A stretch of 64,000 nt of DNA from Nitrospira sp. (GCA_029194535.1 JARFXR010000001.1:2178721-2242720), one strand, 5' to 3'. Shown: positions 17,540-25,864, counted from the first letter of the stretch. Numbers and translations: made by a program. The notes: a model not told the origin generated them from the sequence alone.

Positions 17540-17654
17540 ACCGCACTCCTCTCTCGAAGTCGTGCATAGTGGCGGTGCATCCGTGGCAATGTCAAGCAAC
17601 GGCCTTATGCCCTCGGTCGTGGGTCGGTTCGCCATCGGCAGCACCGACGTCTGT

Positions 17655-17744
17655 CCCTCCCGCGGAAGCGGGAATCCAGTCAAGGCCTACTCCTCCGCAG
17701 CGAGTCATGATCCCGCAGTGGTTGCCCGTCTGCGCAGGCATGAC
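17655..17744. repeat. REP-like palindromic repeat in the 17540-17854 intergenic gap
   Basis: A cccgcggaagcggg hairpin followed by aatccag, then about 45 nt later gcccgtctgcgcaggcatgac: the two-armed REP layout seen again at 59889-59957. The rest of this 315-nt gap holds only the promoter of the following operon. Confidence 0.55.
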
Positions 17745-17784
17745 GCAACAGGAAACCGATCCGCTACCGTGGGCTCCCGTTCCG

Positions 17785-17814
17785 TTGACTTTCGTGCTGG
17801 CAGTTTGTTAACCT
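17785..17814 (+). promoter_or_regulatory. Promoter of the sulfur-carrier operon
   Basis: TTGACT (17785-17790), 18-nt spacer, extended -10 TGTTAACCT (TAACCT 17809-17814). About 35 nt of leader, then aggag 6 nt before the ATG at 17855. No riboswitch fold was evident in the leader. Confidence 0.45.
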
Positions 17815-17854
17815 GTCTGAATTCTTTAATCCCTGGGCCAAGTTAGGAGCTTTC

Positions 17855-18055
17855 ATGCAGGTCAAGATCAACGGCAAGGTCGAAGAGATATTCGGGGGAA
17901 CGGTCTTGGACTTGCTGCAAGCCAAAAAGATTGAGCCCCAGATGGTGGCCGTAGAGGTCAACGACGCCATGATCGAGCGCGCTCAACTGGCCACGACGAT
18001 GCTGAAGGAAGGCGACCGACTCGAGTTCCTGTTCTATATGGGGGGCGGTTGCTGA
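17855..18055 (+). CDS. ThiS-like sulfur carrier with C-terminal GGGC
   Basis: 66 residues, ubiquitin-like ThiS/MoaD fold (MQVKINGKVEEIFGGTVLDL; VAVEVNDAMIERAQL; LKEGDRLEFL). ThiS normally ends in Gly-Gly, whose carboxylate is adenylated and turned into a thiocarboxylate. This protein ends YMGGGC, one residue past the glycines. Known carriers with extra C-terminal residues (QbsE, HcyS) need a JAMM protease to expose Gly-Gly, and a JAMM gene closes this operon. It may serve thiamine synthesis or amino-acid sulfur transfer; the setting favours the latter. First gene of an eight-gene operon. Confidence 0.88.
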   Translation: MQVKINGKVEEIFGGTVLDLLQAKKIEPQMVAVEVNDAMIERAQLATTMLKEGDRLEFLFYMGGGC

Positions 18056-18057
18056 TC

Positions 18058-18981
18058 ATGCCCCTGCACAAAGAGATCACCGAGGCGATCGGGCACACGC
18101 CGCTCGTGCGCCTGAACCGGCTGAGCAAGCCCGGCAGCGCGACCATCTACGGCAAGGTCGAGTTTTTCAACCCGGGCGGCAGCGTCAAGGATCGAATCTG
18201 CCTCAATATGATCAACGAGGCGGAACGGCAAGGCAAGCTCAAGCCCGGCGGTACGATCGTCGAGCCGACGAGCGGCAATACGGGCATCGGATTGGCTCTC
18301 ATCTCTGCGGTCCGGGGGTACAAGCTCATTCTCGTCATGCCGGAGAGCATGAGCATGGAGCGTGCAAGCCTGTTGTCGTCGTATGGAGCCCAGTTGGTGC
18401 TGACTCCGGCCTGGGAAGGCATGAAGGGGTCGATTCGTGAAGCGGAAAGTTTACTCGCACAGAATCCGTCGTATTTCATGCCGGATCAATTTTCGAATCC
18501 GGCGAATCCAGCCATGCATCGCATGACGACGGCTCCGGAGATTCTCGAGGCGATGGACGGAAAGATCGACGCTTTTGTCGCGGCTGTGGGGACGGGGGGC
18601 ACGATCACCGGGTGTGGAGAGGTGTTCAAGGAGCATAATCCGAACGTCCAAGTCGTCGCCGTCGAACCGGCCGGCTCCCCTGTTCTGTCCGGTGGAGAAC
18701 CGGGTCCGCATAAGATCCAAGGAATCGGAGCGGGGTTCATTCCCAAGGTGCTGAACCGGAAGGTAATCGACCGCGTCACGACGGTGACGGACGACGAAGC
18801 CTACCAAACGGCCAAGCGGATCTCCAAGCAGGAAGGGATCCTGGTCGGGATTTCGGCCGGCGCCAATGTCTTCGCCGCACAGAAGATTGCGGAAGAACTG
18901 GGACCGGGGAAGAACGTGGTGACGATTCTGTGCGACACGGGTGAGCGCTATATCAGCATTGAAAAGTACTTCAATATCTGA
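18058..18981 (+). CDS. cysK: Cysteine synthase (O-acetylserine sulfhydrylase family)
   Basis: 307 residues, fold type II PLP enzyme. Lys44 in NPGGSVKDR binds PLP, and EPTSGNTGIGLA (69-80) and VGTGGTITGCG hold the cofactor phosphate. It makes cysteine from an activated serine and sulfide or a thiocarboxylated carrier (the CysM/CysO system of Mycobacterium). It lies 2 nt behind the carrier gene, so direct use of the carrier is plausible. Start at 18058 (MPLHKEI). Whether O-acetyl- or O-phosphoserine is used cannot be told. Confidence 0.93.
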   Translation: MPLHKEITEAIGHTPLVRLNRLSKPGSATIYGKVEFFNPGGSVKDRICLNMINEAERQGKLKPGGTIVEPTSGNTGIGLALISAVRGYKLILVMPESMSMERASLLSSYGAQLVLTPAWEGMKGSIREAESLLAQNPSYFMPDQFSNPANPAMHRMTTAPEILEAMDGKIDAFVAAVGTGGTITGCGEVFKEHNPNVQVVAVEPAGSPVLSGGEPGPHKIQGIGAGFIPKVLNRKVIDRVTTVTDDEAYQTAKRISKQEGILVGISAGANVFAAQKIAEELGPGKNVVTILCDTGERYISIEKYFNI

Positions 18982-19035
18982 CGTGTGAAGCGGCTCTCGT
19001 CCGGATTCTGGCGCTTCACGCACGACGAGCGAGAC

Positions 19036-19848
19036 ATGGAATTCACCGAAGAACAAATCAACCGATACAGCCGCCACATTCTTCTGCCGGAGGTTGGCGG
19101 GAAGGGTCAGAAGAAACTCGCCAAGGCGCGGATTCTCCTGGTCGGCGCCGGCGGCCTCGGATCGCCAGCGGCCCTCTATCTGGCGGCGGCGGGAGTCGGC
19201 AGGCTGGGGCTGGTCGACAGCGACGTGGTGGACGTCACGAACCTCCAGCGCCAGATTCTGCACCATACGCCCGATATCGGACGCCCCAAGGTCCTGTCGG
19301 GAAAGGAAAAGATCCAAGGCCTCAATCCCGACGTGGCCGTGACGATGTACGAGGAGCGGTTGACGGCGGGCAATGCCGCCAAGATTTTCCAAGACTACGA
19401 CGTGGTGATCGACGGCGTGGACAACTTTACGGCGAAGTTCCTGATCAACGACGCCTGTTTCTTTGCCGATAAACCGTTGGTGCACGGGGGGATTCTGCGC
19501 TTCGATGGGCGCGTCACGACCATCGTGCCGCGAAAATCCGCCTGTTACCGTTGCGTGTTCAAGAATCCTCCGCCGCCCGGGTTGGTGGCCTCTTGCCAAG
19601 AGGCCGGCGTCATCGGCGTGCTGGCCGGCGTGATCGGTACGATTCAAGCGACGGAGGCGCTGAAACTCGTGTTGGGCATCGGTCGCCCGTTGACCGATCG
19701 CCTGCTCGATTTCGATGCGCGCAAGACGCAGTTCAGGGAGATCAAGGTGAAGCGCAATCCCGCGTGCGCCTTGTGCGGCGAGCATCCGACGATCACGGAA
19801 TTGTCCGACGAGGGGGATCCGTTCGCGGGCTGTGCGGTTCGACCGTAA
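19036..19848 (+). CDS. moeB: E1-like adenylyltransferase/sulfurtransferase (MoeB/ThiF/HesA family), copy 1
   Basis: 270 residues. FTEEQINRYSRHILLPEVGG opens the domain, VGAGGLGSPAALYLAAAG binds ATP, and CYRC and CALC are the zinc pairs. ASCQEAGVIGVLAGVIG contains the cysteine equivalent to the MoeB active-site Cys. The enzyme adenylates the C-terminal glycine of ThiS/MoaD-like carriers. The start at 19036 matches the usual family start. About 50% identical by eye to the second E1-like gene at 21674, so each may serve its own carrier. No rhodanese domain follows. Confidence 0.92.
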   Translation: MEFTEEQINRYSRHILLPEVGGKGQKKLAKARILLVGAGGLGSPAALYLAAAGVGRLGLVDSDVVDVTNLQRQILHHTPDIGRPKVLSGKEKIQGLNPDVAVTMYEERLTAGNAAKIFQDYDVVIDGVDNFTAKFLINDACFFADKPLVHGGILRFDGRVTTIVPRKSACYRCVFKNPPPPGLVASCQEAGVIGVLAGVIGTIQATEALKLVLGIGRPLTDRLLDFDARKTQFREIKVKRNPACALCGEHPTITELSDEGDPFAGCAVRP

Positions 19849-19875
19849 CCACACAATGTCGAAGGTGGTGTCACG

Positions 19876-21123
19876 ATGGCCAAGATGAAAGCGTTGACGT
19901 GCCGCGAGTGCGGCAAGGAGTATCCGACCAAAGCGATCCACGTCTGCGAGATGTGCTTCGGTCCGCTCGAAGTGAAATACAACTACGACGAGATCAAGAA
20001 GACCGTGTCGCGGCAGAAGATCGAGGCGGGACCGCGCAGCATGTGGCGTTATGCCGATTTGCTGCCGGTGGAAGGCCCCGCCTTCCTCGGGTCTCATGCG
20101 GGCTTCACGCCGTTGGTGCGGGCGAAGAATCTCGGAGCCTATCTCGGGCTGGACGAGCTGTACATCAAGAACGACACGGTGAATCACCCCACCCTGTCGT
20201 TCAAGGATCGCGTCGTCGCGGTCGCGTTGACGCGCGCGCGCGAGCTGGGCTTCGAAACCGTGGCCTGCGCGTCGACCGGCAATCTTGCAAACTCGGTGGC
20301 GGCCCATGCCGCCGCGGCCGGCATGCGTTGCTATGTCTTCATCCCCGGCGATTTGGAAGCGGCCAAGGTGCTCGGGAACCTGATCTACAAGCCGAATGTG
20401 GTCGAGATCGAGGGTAACTACGACGATGTCAACCGGCTGTGCAGCGAAATCGCCGGTGAACACGGCTGGGCCTTCGTCAACATCAACATCCGTCCGTATT
20501 ATGCGGAAGGGTCGAAAACGCTGGCCTTCGAAACGGTGGAACAGCTCGGCTGGCGCACGCCGGACCAGGTCGTGATTCCGATGGCCTCGGGCTCGCTCCT
20601 GACCAAGATTTGGAAGGGGCTCCATGAGATGAAGGCGCTCGGGCTCATCGACGAGGTCCGGACCAGGATCAACGGGGCTCAAGCGGAAGGCTGCTCGCCG
20701 ATTTCGACGGCATTCAAGGCCGGACGGGACTTTTTCAAACCGGTGAAACCCAAGACGATCGCCAAGTCGCTGGCGATCGGCAACCCGGCCGACGGCTACT
20801 ACGCCTTGAAAGCCACGGCGGAAAGCAAAGGCGCCATGGACATGGTGTCCGACGAGGAAGTGGTGGACGGCATCAAGCTGCTGGCCCAGACCGAAGGTAT
20901 TTTCGCCGAGACGGCGGGCGGCGTCACGATCGGGGTCCTGCGAAAGCTCGTCAAACAGGGCACGATCAAGAAGTCCGACGTGACGGTGGCCTATATTACC
21001 GGCAACGGTCTCAAGACCCAGGAAGCCGTGATCGACGCCGTGGGCCGGCCGGTTCGGATTTCTCCGAGTTTGGTGGCTTTTGAAAAGACGTTCAAGATGG
21101 GGAAAAATGGTGGTGACGCATGA
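19876..21123 (+). CDS. thrC: Threonine synthase-like PLP enzyme with N-terminal zinc ribbon
   Basis: 415 residues. A zinc ribbon (C9, C12, C24, C27) precedes a fold type II PLP domain with HPTLSFKDRVVAVALTRA (PLP Lys), ASTGNLANSVAAHAAAAG and PMASGSLLTK. ThrC turns O-phosphohomoserine into threonine. Its placement between two E1/carrier pairs and next to a NIL-domain gene is unusual for threonine synthesis and opens the possibility that it or a derivative makes homocysteine from the same substrate (inference). It overlaps the next gene by 4 nt (ATGA). Confidence 0.9.
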   Translation: MAKMKALTCRECGKEYPTKAIHVCEMCFGPLEVKYNYDEIKKTVSRQKIEAGPRSMWRYADLLPVEGPAFLGSHAGFTPLVRAKNLGAYLGLDELYIKNDTVNHPTLSFKDRVVAVALTRARELGFETVACASTGNLANSVAAHAAAAGMRCYVFIPGDLEAAKVLGNLIYKPNVVEIEGNYDDVNRLCSEIAGEHGWAFVNINIRPYYAEGSKTLAFETVEQLGWRTPDQVVIPMASGSLLTKIWKGLHEMKALGLIDEVRTRINGAQAEGCSPISTAFKAGRDFFKPVKPKTIAKSLAIGNPADGYYALKATAESKGAMDMVSDEEVVDGIKLLAQTEGIFAETAGGVTIGVLRKLVKQGTIKKSDVTVAYITGNGLKTQEAVIDAVGRPVRISPSLVAFEKTFKMGKNGGDA

Positions 21124-21392
21124 TTAAGGTTCGCATTCCGACTCCGCTCCGTCCGTTGACGAAGGGCAAAAGTGAGGTCGAGGCGCAGGCCGGCAACATC
21201 GCGGCCATGATCGACACGCTGAATCAGGCCCACCCGGGCCTAAAAGACCGACTCTGCGATGAAACCGGCGAGCTGCGGCGGTTCGTCAACATCTACGTCA
21301 ACGAAGAGGATATCCGGTTTCTCAAGGGGAAAGAGACGTCGCTGAACGACGGCGACGAAGTGTCCATCGTGCCCGCCATCGCGGGAGGTTGA
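21120..21392 (+). CDS. MoaD/CysO-like sulfur carrier ending in Gly-Gly
   Basis: 90 residues, the CysO/MoaD type of ubiquitin-like carrier: IKVRIPTPLRPLTKGKSEVE, RRFVNIYVNEEDIRFL, LNDGDEVSIVPAIAGG. The terminal Gly-Gly is ready for adenylation without trimming, unlike the first carrier of the operon. In Mycobacterium, CysO-COSH is used by CysM for cysteine and cut by a JAMM protease. It is coupled to thrC (4-nt overlap) and is 2 nt from the NIL gene. Confidence 0.9.
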   Translation: MIKVRIPTPLRPLTKGKSEVEAQAGNIAAMIDTLNQAHPGLKDRLCDETGELRRFVNIYVNEEDIRFLKGKETSLNDGDEVSIVPAIAGG

Positions 21393-21394
21393 CC

Positions 21395-21634
21395 ATGTCC
21401 AACATGCGCTTTCATATCCGTTTTCCGGAAGAGAAGATTAAGGAACCGGTCATCTATCAGATCGGCCGGGAGTTCAAAGTGATCACGAACGTCCGGCGCG
21501 CCGATGTCCGTGAAACGACCGGGTGGATGGACCTCGAGCTGACCGGCGAGACCGCCGAGATCGAACGCGCGGTCGACGGGCTTCGCAAAAAAGGCGTCGT
21601 CGTCGATCCGATCGAGTTGAACGTCGTGGAATGA
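21395..21634 (+). CDS. NIL-domain protein
   Basis: 79 residues forming one NIL domain (FHIRFPEEKIKEPVIYQIGR, TGWMDLELTGETAEIERAVD, GVVVDPIE). NIL domains sit at the C-terminus of MetN and in the NIL-ferredoxin proteins needed for archaeal homocysteine synthesis, and are thought to sense or bind methionine-related compounds. This points the operon towards homocysteine/methionine. The ATG at 21395 is chosen because ggagg ends 6 nt before it. Confidence 0.88.
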   Translation: MSNMRFHIRFPEEKIKEPVIYQIGREFKVITNVRRADVRETTGWMDLELTGETAEIERAVDGLRKKGVVVDPIELNVVE

Positions 21635-21673
21635 TTTCTGGCGTCACGATTCACCAGGCAGATGCGATCAATC

Positions 21674-22477
21674 ATGGAACTGACCGAACAGCAAGTCCAA
21701 CGGTATAGCCGGCATATCATTCTTCAAGAGGTCGGAGGAAAAGGGCAACTCAAGCTCGCCGGCGCCAAGGTGCTGTTGATCGGCGCCGGAGGCCTTGGCT
21801 CACCGGCCGCCCTCTATCTGGCCGCCGCCGGAATCGGGACGATCGGACTGGTGGACGGCGACGTGGTCGATCTTTCCAATCTCCAGCGACAGATCCTTCA
21901 TTCCACCGCCAGTCTCGGGCAGCCCAAAGTCGAGTCCGGCCGGAACACTTTGGCGGCGATCAATCCGGAGATCTCGATCAAGACGTATCATCAGCTCGTC
22001 GACGCCGACAACATCCTGCCGCTGATCAAGGAATACGATATCGTGCTGGACGGGTCTGATAATTTCGCGACGCGATTTTTGGTGAACGACGCCTGCTTTT
22101 TCGCCAAGAAAACGTTGATCTCCGCCAGCATGTTCCGTTTCGAGGGTCAGCTGACGACGATCAAGCCGCATGCCGGCTACCCCTGCTACCGATGTCTGTA
22201 TCCGGAACCGCCGCCCGCCGGTTTGGTGCCGAATTGTCAGGAAGCCGGGGTGCTCGGTGTCTTGGCCGGCACCATGGGCGTGCTGCAGGCGTCCGAAGCG
22301 ATCAAGGAGATCCTCGGCATCGGTGAGACCATCGCCGACCGCCTGCTGATCTATGACGCGCTTGAAATGAAATTTCGCAAGGTCGGGCGCCCCAAGGATC
22401 CGGCCTGCCGCCTCTGCGGTCCCAGCCCTTCCATTACGGATCTGAGCACGGACTACACGGTCACGTGCACGATTTAA
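21674..22477 (+). CDS. moeB: E1-like adenylyltransferase/sulfurtransferase (MoeB/ThiF/HesA family), copy 2
   Basis: 267 residues with the same layout as copy 1: ELTEQQVQRYSRHIILQEVG, IGAGGLGSPAALYLAAAG, CYRC, NCQEAGVLGVLAGTMG and CRLCG. It adenylates and possibly thiolates the C-terminus of a carrier. The start at 21674 (MELTEQQ) matches the family. It overlaps the JAMM gene by 13 nt, which argues for coordinated production of activator and protease. Confidence 0.92.
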   Translation: MELTEQQVQRYSRHIILQEVGGKGQLKLAGAKVLLIGAGGLGSPAALYLAAAGIGTIGLVDGDVVDLSNLQRQILHSTASLGQPKVESGRNTLAAINPEISIKTYHQLVDADNILPLIKEYDIVLDGSDNFATRFLVNDACFFAKKTLISASMFRFEGQLTTIKPHAGYPCYRCLYPEPPPAGLVPNCQEAGVLGVLAGTMGVLQASEAIKEILGIGETIADRLLIYDALEMKFRKVGRPKDPACRLCGPSPSITDLSTDYTVTCTI

Positions 22478-22980
22478 CCGTTCCCCAGCCTATCCTCGAC
22501 GAACTCGTGGAGCATGCGCGAACGCTGGACCCCTATGAATGCTGCGGGTTTCTGGCCGGGACGGGGAAGACCGTCAGCCGCATGTACCGCATCAAGAATG
22601 TCGTCGGCCTCGAAGGCGCCGCCGATGCCGCCGCCTTCGACGAAGCCAAAGTCCGACACCTGTCCCGGCTCTCTCCGGAAGAACGCGCCGAGATCGCCTT
22701 CATCATGGATGCGCGAGAGATGTTCCAGGCCGTCAAGGACATCAGGAACAGCGGTCTGACGCTCCAAGCGGTCTATCACTCCCATCCCCATGATCCAGCC
22801 AGGCCGTCCGTCACGGACATCAAAATCGCCGAGGACTGGGAAGAGAACTGGGCGCGCCTGAACCTCGCGCTCCCCCTGTATCTGTTGATTTCACTGCAAG
22901 ATAAGGCTCATCCGGACATCCGCGCCTATTGGATCACGCGGGGGCGCGTCACCCCGGCCGTGCTCTCCCCCTCCCCCTGA
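22465..22980 (+). CDS. JAMM/MPN+ metalloprotease (Mec/QbsD/HcyD-like)
   Basis: 171 residues. The zinc-protease signature is complete: Glu25 in YECCGFLAG, then H105-x-H107-x7-S115-x2-D118 in YHSHPHDPARPSVTDI. Known relatives cut carrier-amino-acid adducts (Mec releases cysteine from CysO-Cys) or trim carrier tails (QbsD on QbsE, HcyD on HcyS). Both jobs fit here, since the operon has one GGGC-ended and one GG-ended carrier. The GTG start at 22465 lies inside the end of the E1 gene. Confidence 0.92.
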   Translation: MHDLTVPQPILDELVEHARTLDPYECCGFLAGTGKTVSRMYRIKNVVGLEGAADAAAFDEAKVRHLSRLSPEERAEIAFIMDAREMFQAVKDIRNSGLTLQAVYHSHPHDPARPSVTDIKIAEDWEENWARLNLALPLYLLISLQDKAHPDIRAYWITRGRVTPAVLSPSP

Positions 22981-23124
22981 CGATCGTCTCAACAGGCCGG
23001 CGGCACACACCGGAGAGTCCCGGCAATCTACCGTCTCGAATCGCCGAATTTCCGGTTTCCTTCTCGAGACTCAGGTGCGATAATGCCGGCTTATCATGTC
23101 CTCTCATTGGAAGGAGCGATCGTG

Positions 23125-23451
23125 ATGCCGTTGATGCGTACGATTCATCTCGCCGGGTTTCTGATCCTCATCCTGCACGGCACCGGGCTGGCCGAGGAGA
23201 AGAGTTTCTACAGTCCGGTCATCAACCTTGAGCCCGAAAATCATCGTATCCTCATTTCGACGCTGGGGTCGGTGTTCTGGATCGAGGTGCCCGAAGCGGG
23301 ATGGCCTCACATGGAAAAGTTGCCGATCTCGGGGCTCGTCGATTTTGTGGTAGAGATGAGAGGTGACGGAAAGGCGCCGCTGATCAGGACATGGAAGGTG
23401 AAGTCCGGGGAGTCGACCTGTATGTACTTCGACGGAAAGAGCTGCAGCTAG
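23125..23451 (+). CDS. Small secreted protein of unknown function
   Basis: 108 residues from the ATG at 23125, with ggaaggag about 9 nt upstream. Signal peptide (IHLAGFLILILHGTGLAEE). The mature part ends ESTCMYFDGKSCS, with two cysteines likely to form a disulfide. Not recognised. Confidence 0.65.
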   Translation: MPLMRTIHLAGFLILILHGTGLAEEKSFYSPVINLEPENHRILISTLGSVFWIEVPEAGWPHMEKLPISGLVDFVVEMRGDGKAPLIRTWKVKSGESTCMYFDGKSCS

Positions 23452-23481
23452 CGGGCGAGTCGGCGGGAGCGTCGACTATTC

Positions 23482-23691
23482 CTATTCCGAACTTCCCAGC
23501 ATGTCGTCGATCAACGGACGATTGATGTCCGTGCAGCCCATACAGATCGTATCGAACAGGGCCTCATGGTCCGCGACGAAGTTCTTGTGATCCACCAGCC
23601 TCTCGATCAAGACCTGGCTGTGACAGCTGTCGCAGAGCATCATCAATCCCCGCGTGACTGATACGGTTTTGCGCCCGATGCTCCCTGCCAT
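23482..23691 (-). CDS. Small CxxC protein of unknown function
   Basis: 69 residues with CDSCH near residue 20 and CMGC near residue 50. The two pairs resemble a split zinc site or possibly a haem-type CxxCH, but there is no signal peptide, so zinc is more likely. Convergent with the preceding secreted protein. Confidence 0.55.
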   Translation of the reverse strand: MAGSIGRKTVSVTRGLMMLCDSCHSQVLIERLVDHKNFVADHEALFDTICMGCTDINRPLIDDMLGSSE

Positions 23692-23726
23692 CGCTTCGTG
23701 ATCCCCCTAACGGTTTCGCTTCCCCT

Positions 23727-23921
23727 TCACACCGACCCCTTCTGCATGGCCACGAAGAAATCTTCCGCTTCCAAATCGATGCCGCAGGCGGGGCATTCGT
23801 GTGGCTGGTCGACCGGTGGGATCGAAAGTTCCGTGCGGTCTACGCGCCCTCGACAGACGTGATAAAACCGCCCTCGGGCATGTTCATTATCCAGCGGATC
23901 ATTTTCGTAGATCAAGACCAT
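23727..23921 (-). CDS. Small zinc-binding protein of unknown function
   Basis: 64 residues. YENDPLDNEHARGRFYHVCR and HECPACGIDLEAEDFF suggest a small zinc-ribbon fold (Cys, His, CxxC). Minus strand, next to another tiny CxxC protein. No named family recognised. Confidence 0.55.
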   Translation of the reverse strand: MVLIYENDPLDNEHARGRFYHVCRGRVDRTELSIPPVDQPHECPACGIDLEAEDFFVAMQKGSV

Positions 23922-23950
23922 ATTTCTTCCTGTTGCGTCGGCTTGTGTCT

Positions 23951-24025
23951 GGGGACTGACACCCTTCCCCGCGTCTGCCTGTCCGCCGCATGGCTTCGGC
24001 AGGCGGGCGCGTGGTGTCTGTCCCC
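23951..24025. repeat. Long imperfect hairpin (ggggactg/gtcccc repeat)
   Basis: ggggactgacacc (23951-23963) pairs with ggtgtctgtcccc (24013-24025) with one mismatch, and the inside also folds (cgcgtctgcctg with caggcgggcgcg). It lies downstream of the ABC exporter gene, where it could end transcription. The same outer sequence recurs at 37740-37778. Confidence 0.5.
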
Positions 24026-24084
24026 GTTCAAACCGGAACGGGCACCCGTGCAGTTGCAGTAGAAGCTTTCATGAATAATACGGG

Positions 24085-25809
24085 CTACGTCTGGAACTGC
24101 GCTTCGTACAGTCCGGCGTAGACTCCGCCCTCCGCCATGAGCCGATCGTGAGTCCCCTGCTCCACAAGCCGCCCCTTCTCGATCACCAAGATCCGATCCA
24201 CGTCATGGAGGGTCGTCAGCCGATGCGCGATGATGAAGGTGGTCCGTCCCTTGGTCAATTCGTTCAAGGCTTCGCGGATCTTCACTTCTGTTTCGGTATC
24301 GATATTCGAGGTGGCCTCGTCGAAGATCACGATCGGCGGATTCTTGAGCAGCACCCTGGCGATCGACACCCGCTGTTTTTGACCGACCGAGAGCTTCACG
24401 CCTCGCTCTCCGATTCTGGTTTCGTACCCCTCTGGAAGGTCGAGGATGAAGTCATGGGCTCGCGCGGCCCGTGCCGCCGCCTCGATGCGCTCATCGGCCG
24501 CCGCCAAATCGCCGTACAGAATATTCTCCCGTACGGTGCCGTTAAAGAGGAAGGGCTCCTGCTGAACGTAGCCGATTTGGCGGCGCAGATACTCGAGCGG
24601 CACGTCCCTGACGTCCTGGTCGTCGATCAACACCGCCCCGCCTGTGACGTCGTAGAACCGCATCAGCAGCTTGAGCAAGGTGCTCTTGCCGGCGCCGCTG
24701 GGCCCGACCAACGCGATTCGTTCCCCGGCCGAGACCGAGACGGACAACCCGTCCAGAACCGGCACCTCCGGCCGGTACCGAAACTCGACGCGATCGAACC
24801 GCACCTCCCCGCGCGCCTTGCCCGCCGGAGCCGACGCACCCGGCGCATCGGCCACGTCGGGCTTCGTATCCAGCACCTCGAAGACCCGATCGCTGGCCGC
24901 CAGGGCATGCTGCAGCAGATGGTTCACGGAATGAATCTGATTGATCGGGACGTAGAATAAGCTCAGATACGAGAGGAAGAGCACCAGCTCGCCGAGGGTC
25001 AATCGTCCGGCCGAGACCTCCCCCGCTCCGTACCAGAGAATGAGCACGGCGCCGAGGCTTCCCACGAGAATCATGCCGGGCGAATAGAGAGACCATAGGT
25101 ACATCGCCTTGAGGTTGGCGCTGCTATAGGCCCGGCTCAGACGGTCGAACCGCTCTTGTTCGTGCGCCTGTCTGCCGAATCCCATGGTCTCCCGGATACC
25201 GGAGAGGGCGTCCTGAATGTATCCGCTGATCTCGGCCGCGCCTTGGCGGATATCATGGTAAAACCCGTGGACCTTCGTGGTGAATCGGCCGGCCGCCCAC
25301 ATGAGGAAGGGAATCGGCACCAGCGACAGCACCGCCAGCTTCCAGTTCAGCGCGAAGAGCATGATCGTGATGCCGATCAGCGTCAGCGAGGCCGTAAGCG
25401 CCGCTTCCACTCCGTCGATGAAGATGCGTTCCACATGCTCGGTGTCGTTCGTCACGCGCGACATGATTTCGCCGGTCGAGCGATTCTCGAAGTACGTGAG
25501 TGACAGCCGCTGGACCGCGGCGAAGACCTCACTGCGGAGTTCGTGCACGACGGTCTGTTCCAGGGTGTTGTTCAATCGGATCCGCAGGGAGGCAAACACG
25601 TTCTTGCCGATATAGGCGATTACGAGCCCGGCGAGCGCCCAGGGAAGGAGCGCTTCCTGCTTGGCCTGAATCACGTCGTCGATGACGATCTTGACGATCC
25701 ACGGAGGCACCAATTCCATGGCGGTGGCGCACAAGGCGCACAGCAGCGTGGCGGCCGCCAGGCCGCGGTGGGGCCGCAGATACTGTAAGACACGCAAGAG
25801 GGATTTCAC
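24085..25809 (-). CDS. ABC exporter half-transporter (MsbA/MDR type)
   Basis: 574 residues: six-helix ABC transmembrane domain (1-300), then an ATPase with GPSGAGKST (Walker A), QIGYVQQEPFLF (Q-loop), LSVGQKQRVS (signature), IVIFDEATSNID (Walker B) and IAHRLTT (H-loop). It works as a homodimer in the inner membrane; lipid A, peptide or drug export are all possible. The start is a GTG at 25809. Peptide deformylase lies 55 nt upstream. Confidence 0.93.
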   Translation of the reverse strand: MKSLLRVLQYLRPHRGLAAATLLCALCATAMELVPPWIVKIVIDDVIQAKQEALLPWALAGLVIAYIGKNVFASLRIRLNNTLEQTVVHELRSEVFAAVQRLSLTYFENRSTGEIMSRVTNDTEHVERIFIDGVEAALTASLTLIGITIMLFALNWKLAVLSLVPIPFLMWAAGRFTTKVHGFYHDIRQGAAEISGYIQDALSGIRETMGFGRQAHEQERFDRLSRAYSSANLKAMYLWSLYSPGMILVGSLGAVLILWYGAGEVSAGRLTLGELVLFLSYLSLFYVPINQIHSVNHLLQHALAASDRVFEVLDTKPDVADAPGASAPAGKARGEVRFDRVEFRYRPEVPVLDGLSVSVSAGERIALVGPSGAGKSTLLKLLMRFYDVTGGAVLIDDQDVRDVPLEYLRRQIGYVQQEPFLFNGTVRENILYGDLAAADERIEAAARAARAHDFILDLPEGYETRIGERGVKLSVGQKQRVSIARVLLKNPPIVIFDEATSNIDTETEVKIREALNELTKGRTTFIIAHRLTTLHDVDRILVIEKGRLVEQGTHDRLMAEGGVYAGLYEAQFQT

Positions 25810-25864
25810 AACGATTTGCCAGAGCCAAGGCCAAGACGAAGGCCAAGGGCAAGGGACGGATCGT

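Noticed and set aside
18451-20682. 743-residue minus-strand open frame over cysK, the E1-like gene and thrC
   Set aside because: High third-position GC keeps the antisense frame open. The sense strand encodes three proteins with intact catalytic motifs; the antisense translation is Arg/His/Asp-rich with no domain.
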